DNA from: Clostridia bacterium
GTDB taxonomy: Bacteria > Bacillota > Clostridia > Oscillospirales > Acutalibacteraceae
Length of the DNA stretch: 10,239 nt
Direction of reading: 5' to 3'
Assembly (NCBI GenBank): GCA_017631705.1
Contig: JAGBSU010000094.1
Span: 1 to 10,239 of the forward strand
Position 1 is the first letter of the stretch; each line of letters starts with the position of its first letter. A model generated the notes under the pieces. The model saw only the letters and a list, made by a program, of their open reading frames with translations. It had not been told where the DNA came from and did not search any database. A program made the translations under genes and the position numbers. Below are positions 6,218 to 10,239 of the stretch, piece by piece.

Positions 6218-6264
6218 AAAAAAGTGAAAAAAACCATAAAAAAATCTGCCAATTTTCAAAAAAA
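6218..6264 (+). promoter_or_regulatory. phased A-tracts upstream of the rpoB promoter
   Basis: A-runs at 6218-6223, 6227-6233, 6238-6244 and 6258-6264, with AATTTT at 6251-6256 between the last two, are centred about 10-11 bases apart. They stop just before the -35 box. Such phasing produces intrinsic curvature and can act as an UP element. Confidence 0.6.
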
Positions 6265-6266
6265 GA

Positions 6267-6295
6267 TTGACAATGGCAGTAAAATCCTGTATTAT
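6267..6295 (+). promoter_or_regulatory. rpoB promoter
   Basis: TTGACA (6267-6272, perfect) and TATTAT (6290-6295, five of six) are separated by 17 bases. The start point would be near 6302, about 170 nt before rpoB. This is the only strong forward promoter between the serine hydrolase and rpoB. Confidence 0.88.
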
Positions 6296-6301
6296 AGTAT
6301 A

Positions 6302-6471
6302 CTGCACTATCGTGGGGAACAGCGCGGATACCGAATATAGTGTATCATAATCCGCCTAAAAATGCAAGAGTTTTTTGCAAATGGCGTATGTGTCCCCTCG
6401 GTCTTACAAACCGTTCCTCTGCCGTTCTTCGGCGGCAAGGTAATTTATAAAAACAGGAGTGATGGAAGCCG
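6302..6471 (+). promoter_or_regulatory. rpoB 5' leader with several possible hairpins
   Basis: This fills most of the 320-base gap before rpoB and holds no gene I can support. Inverted repeats include GCGGAT/ATCCGC (6324-6329, 6350-6355), GATAC/GTATC (6327-6331, 6342-6346), CACTAT/ATAGTG (6305-6310, 6337-6342), TGCAA/TTGCA near 6363-6379 and GCCG/CGGC around 6421-6433. Some overlap and so are alternatives to each other. None is followed by a proper T-run, so it is not an attenuator of the usual kind. No known riboswitch signature was recognised. Confidence 0.4.
6455..6459 (+). promoter_or_regulatory. rpoB ribosome binding site, wide spacing
   Basis: AGGAG lies 12 bases before the rpoB ATG at 6472. 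AGGAGTGAT (6455-6463) resembles the extended anti-16S sequence with one G missing. An out-of-frame ATG at 6462 is too close to be favoured. The chosen start agrees with homologous RpoB N-termini. Confidence 0.65.
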
Positions 6472-9400
6472 ATGGTTAATATTAAACCGGTACAGTTAGG
6501 CAAAACTACCCGTATGAGCTTTTCCAAAATTAGTGAAGTTTTGGACATGCCCAACCTCATTGAAATCCAAAAAAATTCCTATCAATGGTTTTTAGAGGAA
6601 GGCCTTAAAGATGTCTTTAACGACACCACTGCCATCACGGACTATTCCAACAATCTATCTTTGGAATTTTTGGATTATCGGCTGGACGATACCCCGAAAT
6701 ATACGGTAGAGGAGTGTAAGGAACGTGATGTTACTTATGCTGCTCCGTTGCGTGTTCGCGCTCGATTAATCAATAAAGAAACCGGTGAAATCAAAGAATC
6801 CGAAGTGTTCATGGGCGATTTCCCATTAATGACCGAAAGTGGCACTTTTGTGATTAACGGTGCGGAGCGTGTCATTGTTTCGCAATTGGTGCGTTCCCCC
6901 GGTGTGTACTACGGCGTAAGCTACGACGGGACGGGTAAAAAACTGTTTTCGTCCACGGTTATCCCCAACCGCGGTGCTTGGCTGGAATACGAAACGGATT
7001 CTTCCGATGTGTTCTACGTCCGTATCGACAAAAACCGCAAACTGCCGATTACCGTGTTTGCCCGTGCACTCGGCTTGGGTTCGGATGCCGAATTGCTCGA
7101 TTTCTTTGGTGAAGACGAACGCATTTTGGCAACCATGGAAAAGGATACCACCAAAAACACCGAAGAAGCCCTTTTGGAAGTATACCGCAAATTGCGTCCC
7201 GGAGAACCGCTGACACTCGAAAATTCGCAACAGCATTTGGAGAACCTGTTCTTCGATCCTCGCCGTTACGACTTGTCGCGCGTCGGCCGTTATAAATACA
7301 ACAAAAAACTCGGCATCTCCAACCGTTTGGCAGGTTGCCGTTTAAGCCGTCCCGTAGTCAACCCCGCCACCGGTGAACTTTTGGCTGAAGCCGGCGACCT
7401 CATTCGCCGCGATAAAGCGACGGAAATAGAAAATGCCGGTGTCTGTGTGGCGTATGTTACCGTAGAAGACCACGGCGAACAGCACGAAGTGAAAATCGTT
7501 TCCAACGGTATGGTCGACCTTTCGCTCTTTGTCAGCGAAACGGTGTACGAAGCGGTGAAAAAGGTTATCAATGAACGTGTGCGTTTTTCCGTGTTGCAAG
7601 AAATTTTGGAAGCTGCCGAAAACAATGAAGCGTTGATTGAAGCGTTGATTGCCCGTGCCACCGAGTTAATTCCCAACCATATCATTGTAGACGATATTTT
7701 GGCATCCATTAACTATGTCAACTGCTTAGGTCACGATATCGGCACCACCGATGATATTGACCACTTGGGCAACCGCCGTATCCGTTCGGTCGGTGAGTTG
7801 TTGCAAAACCAATTCCGTATCGGTTTTTCTCGCATGGAGCGTGTCATTCGCGAACGAATGACCCTGCAATCGCAAGACATGGACACCGTCACTCCGCAAG
7901 CACTGATTAATATTCGTCCGGTGGTCGCCGCGATTAAAGAATTTTTCGGTTCTTCGCCGTTGTCCCAATTTATGGACCAAAACAACCCCTTGGCAGAATT
8001 GACGCACAAACGTCGTTTGTCGGCCTTAGGCCCCGGCGGTTTGTCGCGTGACCGCGCCGACTTTGAAGTACGTGACGTACACTACAGCCACTATGGTCGT
8101 ATGTGCCCGATCGAAACGCCGGAAGGTCCCAACATTGGTTTGATTTCGTATTTGGCAACCTTTGCGCGCATTAACGAATACGGCTTTATTGAAGCACCGT
8201 TCCGCCGTGTGGACAAAGAGACTGGCATTGTCACCGACGAAGTGGTATACATGCCCGCCGATATGGAAGATGACTTTATCGTTGCTCAAGCCAATGAGCC
8301 GTTGGATGAGCAAGGTCGTTTTGCTCGCAACCGTGTTAACGCCCGCTATCGTAGTGAATTTTTGGAAATCGAAAGCGAAAAAATCGATTATATGGATGTT
8401 TCGCCGAAGATGGTGGTTTCGGTTGCTACTGCCATGATTCCCTTCTTGGAAAACGATGACGCCAACCGTGCGTTGATGGGCTCTAACATGCAGCGTCAAG
8501 CCGTTCCGCTGCTCAAAACCGAATCACCCGTAGTCGGTACCGGTATGGAATACAAAGCCGGTGTGGACTCCGGCGTTTGCGTGCTTGCCAAAGCCGCCGG
8601 TACGGTTACCTCCGTTTCGGCAGACCGTGTGTTGGTTCGCCGTGACGACGACGGTTCCATTGACACATATAAGTTAATTAAATTTTCTCGTTCCAACCAA
8701 GGCACGTGCATTAACCAACGCCCAGTGGTAGAACCCGGTCAACATTTAGCAGAGCACGATGTGGTTGCCGACGGTCCTGCCACCTGCAACGGTGAAATCG
8801 CACTTGGCAAGAACGCTCTTATCGGCTTCATGACATGGGAAGGCTACAACTACGAAGACGCTGTTCTCATTAATGAAAAAATCGTGCGTGACGATGTCTT
8901 TACTTCCATTCATATTGAAGAATATGAAATTGAATCCCGCGACACCAAATTAGGGCCGGAGGAAATCACTCGCGATATTCCCAACGTGGGTGACGAAGCG
9001 CTCAAAGATTTGGACGAACGCGGCATTATTCGCATCGGCGCCGAAGTACGCTCCGGAGACATCTTAGTCGGTAAGGTTACCCCGAAAGGTGAAACCGAAC
9101 TGACTGCGGAAGAACGCTTGCTGCGTGCTATTTTCGGCGAAAAAGCGCGCGAAGTGCGCGACACCTCGTTACGTGTACCGCACGGTGAATATGGTATCAT
9201 CGTCGACGTTAAAGTCTTCACACGTGAAAACTGCGACGAATTAAGCCCCGGTGTCAATATGGTTGTCCGTTGCTACATTGCTCAAAAACGCAAAATCAGC
9301 GTGGGCGATAAAATGGCCGGCCGCCATGGTAACAAGGGTGTTGTTTCCCGCATTCTTCCCAGCGAAGATATGCCGTTCTTGCCGGACGGCACACCGCTCG

Positions 9401-10197
9401 ATATTGTTCTTAACCCCTTGGGCGTTCCGTCCCGTATGAACATCGGTCAGGTATTGGAAGTGCACTTGGGTTATGCCGCAAAAGCACTTGGCATTAATGT
9501 CATGACCCCGATTTTTGACGGCGCACACGAAAGCGATATTCAAGAAATGCTGGAACAAGCAGGTAAAAACCCGAACGGCAAAACCATTTTGTACGATGGT
9601 CGTACCGGTGAACAATTTGACAACCCGGTCACCGTCGGCTACATGTACTATCTCAAATTACACCACTTGGTTGACGATAAGATTCACGCTCGTTCCACCG
9701 GTCCGTACTCGCTGGTCACGCAACAGCCGCTCGGCGGTAAAGCGCAATTCGGCGGACAACGTTTCGGTGAAATGGAAGTGTGGGCGCTGGAAGCTTACGG
9801 CGCCGCCTACACCCTGCAAGAAATCTTGACCGTCAAATCCGACGACGTGGTTGGTCGTGTCAAAACGTACGAAGCCATCGTCAAAGGTCAAAATGTGCCC
9901 AAGTCCGGTGTTCCGGAATCCTTCAAGGTTCTCGTTAAGGAATTGCAATCTCTTGGTTTGGACGTCAAGGTTCTCAACGCTGACAAAGAAGAAATTGACC
10001 TTAAACAAACCTTTGAAGAAGATGAAGAACTCGCCATGGTTGCCGTTGGCTCTGCCGATGACGAAGCGTTTAGCACCGTCACCGACGAAAATGAACTTAC
10101 CGGCTACGAAGTGGAAGAACCGGAAATCGACGATTATTTTGGTGACGACTTGTTTGACTCAGAAGATGAATCGTTTGACGATTCCGACGAAATATAA
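6472..10197 (+). CDS. rpoB: DNA-directed RNA polymerase subunit beta
   Basis: The beta subunit forms one side of the catalytic cleft of RNA polymerase. The 1241-residue protein is full length. Recognisable blocks in order are the N-terminal PNLIEIQKNSYQWF, SPGVYYG of the protrusion, and GDFPLMT. The rifampicin region is 494-517 (SSPLSQFMDQNNPL then HKRRLSALGPGG), followed by MCPIETPEGPN and GYNYEDA. GDKMAGRHGNKG has K947 and K955, which match the active-site lysines of E. coli, and QRFGEMEVWALEAYGAA starts at 1096. Key drug-contact residues equivalent to E. coli D516, H526 and S531 are wild type; position 510 is proline. The C-terminal 60 residues (1182-1241) hold 27 Asp or Glu and no Lys or Arg. 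It has its own promoter, and rpoC follows after 18 bases. Confidence 0.99.
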   Translation: MVNIKPVQLGKTTRMSFSKISEVLDMPNLIEIQKNSYQWFLEEGLKDVFNDTTAITDYSNNLSLEFLDYRLDDTPKYTVEECKERDVTYAAPLRVRARLINKETGEIKESEVFMGDFPLMTESGTFVINGAERVIVSQLVRSPGVYYGVSYDGTGKKLFSSTVIPNRGAWLEYETDSSDVFYVRIDKNRKLPITVFARALGLGSDAELLDFFGEDERILATMEKDTTKNTEEALLEVYRKLRPGEPLTLENSQQHLENLFFDPRRYDLSRVGRYKYNKKLGISNRLAGCRLSRPVVNPATGELLAEAGDLIRRDKATEIENAGVCVAYVTVEDHGEQHEVKIVSNGMVDLSLFVSETVYEAVKKVINERVRFSVLQEILEAAENNEALIEALIARATELIPNHIIVDDILASINYVNCLGHDIGTTDDIDHLGNRRIRSVGELLQNQFRIGFSRMERVIRERMTLQSQDMDTVTPQALINIRPVVAAIKEFFGSSPLSQFMDQNNPLAELTHKRRLSALGPGGLSRDRADFEVRDVHYSHYGRMCPIETPEGPNIGLISYLATFARINEYGFIEAPFRRVDKETGIVTDEVVYMPADMEDDFIVAQANEPLDEQGRFARNRVNARYRSEFLEIESEKIDYMDVSPKMVVSVATAMIPFLENDDANRALMGSNMQRQAVPLLKTESPVVGTGMEYKAGVDSGVCVLAKAAGTVTSVSADRVLVRRDDDGSIDTYKLIKFSRSNQGTCINQRPVVEPGQHLAEHDVVADGPATCNGEIALGKNALIGFMTWEGYNYEDAVLINEKIVRDDVFTSIHIEEYEIESRDTKLGPEEITRDIPNVGDEALKDLDERGIIRIGAEVRSGDILVGKVTPKGETELTAEERLLRAIFGEKAREVRDTSLRVPHGEYGIIVDVKVFTRENCDELSPGVNMVVRCYIAQKRKISVGDKMAGRHGNKGVVSRILPSEDMPFLPDGTPLDIVLNPLGVPSRMNIGQVLEVHLGYAAKALGINVMTPIFDGAHESDIQEMLEQAGKNPNGKTILYDGRTGEQFDNPVTVGYMYYLKLHHLVDDKIHARSTGPYSLVTQQPLGGKAQFGGQRFGEMEVWALEAYGAAYTLQEILTVKSDDVVGRVKTYEAIVKGQNVPKSGVPESFKVLVKELQSLGLDVKVLNADKEEIDLKQTFEEDEELAMVAVGSADDEAFSTVTDENELTGYEVEEPEIDDYFGDDLFDSEDESFDDSDEI
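7627..7650 (+). repeat. exact 12-bp tandem duplication inside rpoB
   Basis: GAAGCGTTGATT occurs twice without gap (7627-7638, 7639-7650), encoding EALI-EALI at residues 386-393. It is in frame and lies in a stretch that is longer than in the Bacillus protein. Confidence 0.9.
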
Positions 10198-10215
10198 GAA
10201 AGGGGGCAGAACGTT

Positions 10216-10239
10216 ATGATGGACTTCAATGTATTTGAT
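10216..10239 (+). CDS. rpoC: DNA-directed RNA polymerase subunit beta', first eight codons
   Basis: ATG ATG GAC TTC AAT and three more codons run to the window edge, reading MMDFNVFD. AGGGGG at 10201-10206 lies nine bases from the first ATG. Position 18 bases after rpoB and the resemblance to clostridial RpoC N-termini of the form M-x-x-N-x-F-D make rpoC the expected call. The sequence alone is too short to prove it, and either of the two ATGs could be the start. Confidence 0.85.

Noticed and set aside
6164..6260. Minus-strand promoter for the serine hydrolase (for example TTGAAA with TATGGT)
   Set aside because: Spacing of 15 and a poor -10; the tract is so A/T-rich that weak matches are expected by chance.
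6363..6379. TGCAA...TTGCA hairpin with a T-run as a transcription attenuator before rpoB
   Set aside because: The Ts are in the loop and 5' part of the second arm, not after the stem, and the stem is only five weak pairs.

Overview
This window is ordinary chromosomal housekeeping DNA from a low-to-mid GC Firmicute. The best guess is a Clostridia member of the Oscillospiraceae/Ruminococcaceae type. The reasons are the rpsF-ssb-rpsR cluster, a RpoB whose sequence follows Bacillus/Clostridium RpoB closely, MtaB with a TRAM domain, a stand-alone TSCPD protein, strong AGGAGG-type ribosome binding sites and canonical sigma-A promoters. The taxonomic call is from memory of these families, not from a search. 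I see no mobile element, CRISPR array, tRNA, rRNA or phage gene.

Layout. Bases 1-170 hold a small terminator-like hairpin and a promoter. They are followed by a tightly spaced forward pair: a PHP-domain phosphoesterase (171-1031, TTG start) and a TSCPD-domain protein (1037-1285). A hairpin at 1294-1330 serves as a two-way terminator facing the convergent mtaB gene (minus, 1332-2630). Upstream of mtaB on the same strand lies prfB, release factor 2 (minus, 2705-3820), with its own terminator at 2652-2689. prfB and the forward rpsF-ssb-rpsR operon (4021-5068) are driven from back-to-back promoters in 3821-4020, and rpsF has a structured leader. A second two-way terminator (5082-5114) separates rpsR from a convergent lipoprotein-like serine hydrolase (minus, 5120-6151). 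A 320-base gap (6152-6471) carries a near-consensus promoter with phased A-tracts and a leader of about 170 nt. It leads into rpoB (6472-10197) and the first eight codons of rpoC.

How the genes fit together. Most of the window serves information processing: two RNA polymerase subunits, two 30S proteins that bind ribosomal RNA as a heterodimer (S6:S18), single-strand DNA binding, translation termination and tRNA modification at position 37. The PHP/TSCPD pair and the serine hydrolase are accessory and of uncertain role.

The most notable points are the following. The prfB gene is in frame throughout and lacks the programmed +1 frameshift that autoregulates RF2 in most bacteria. The rpsF leader can fold into a hairpin with an unpaired CCG beside a sequestered Shine-Dalgarno sequence, which resembles the S6:S18 autoregulatory motif. 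The serine hydrolase keeps SxxK and SDN but shows no general-base glutamate of class A beta-lactamases. rpoB has its own promoter and no stalk protein genes upstream. I did not find evidence of a previously undescribed system.
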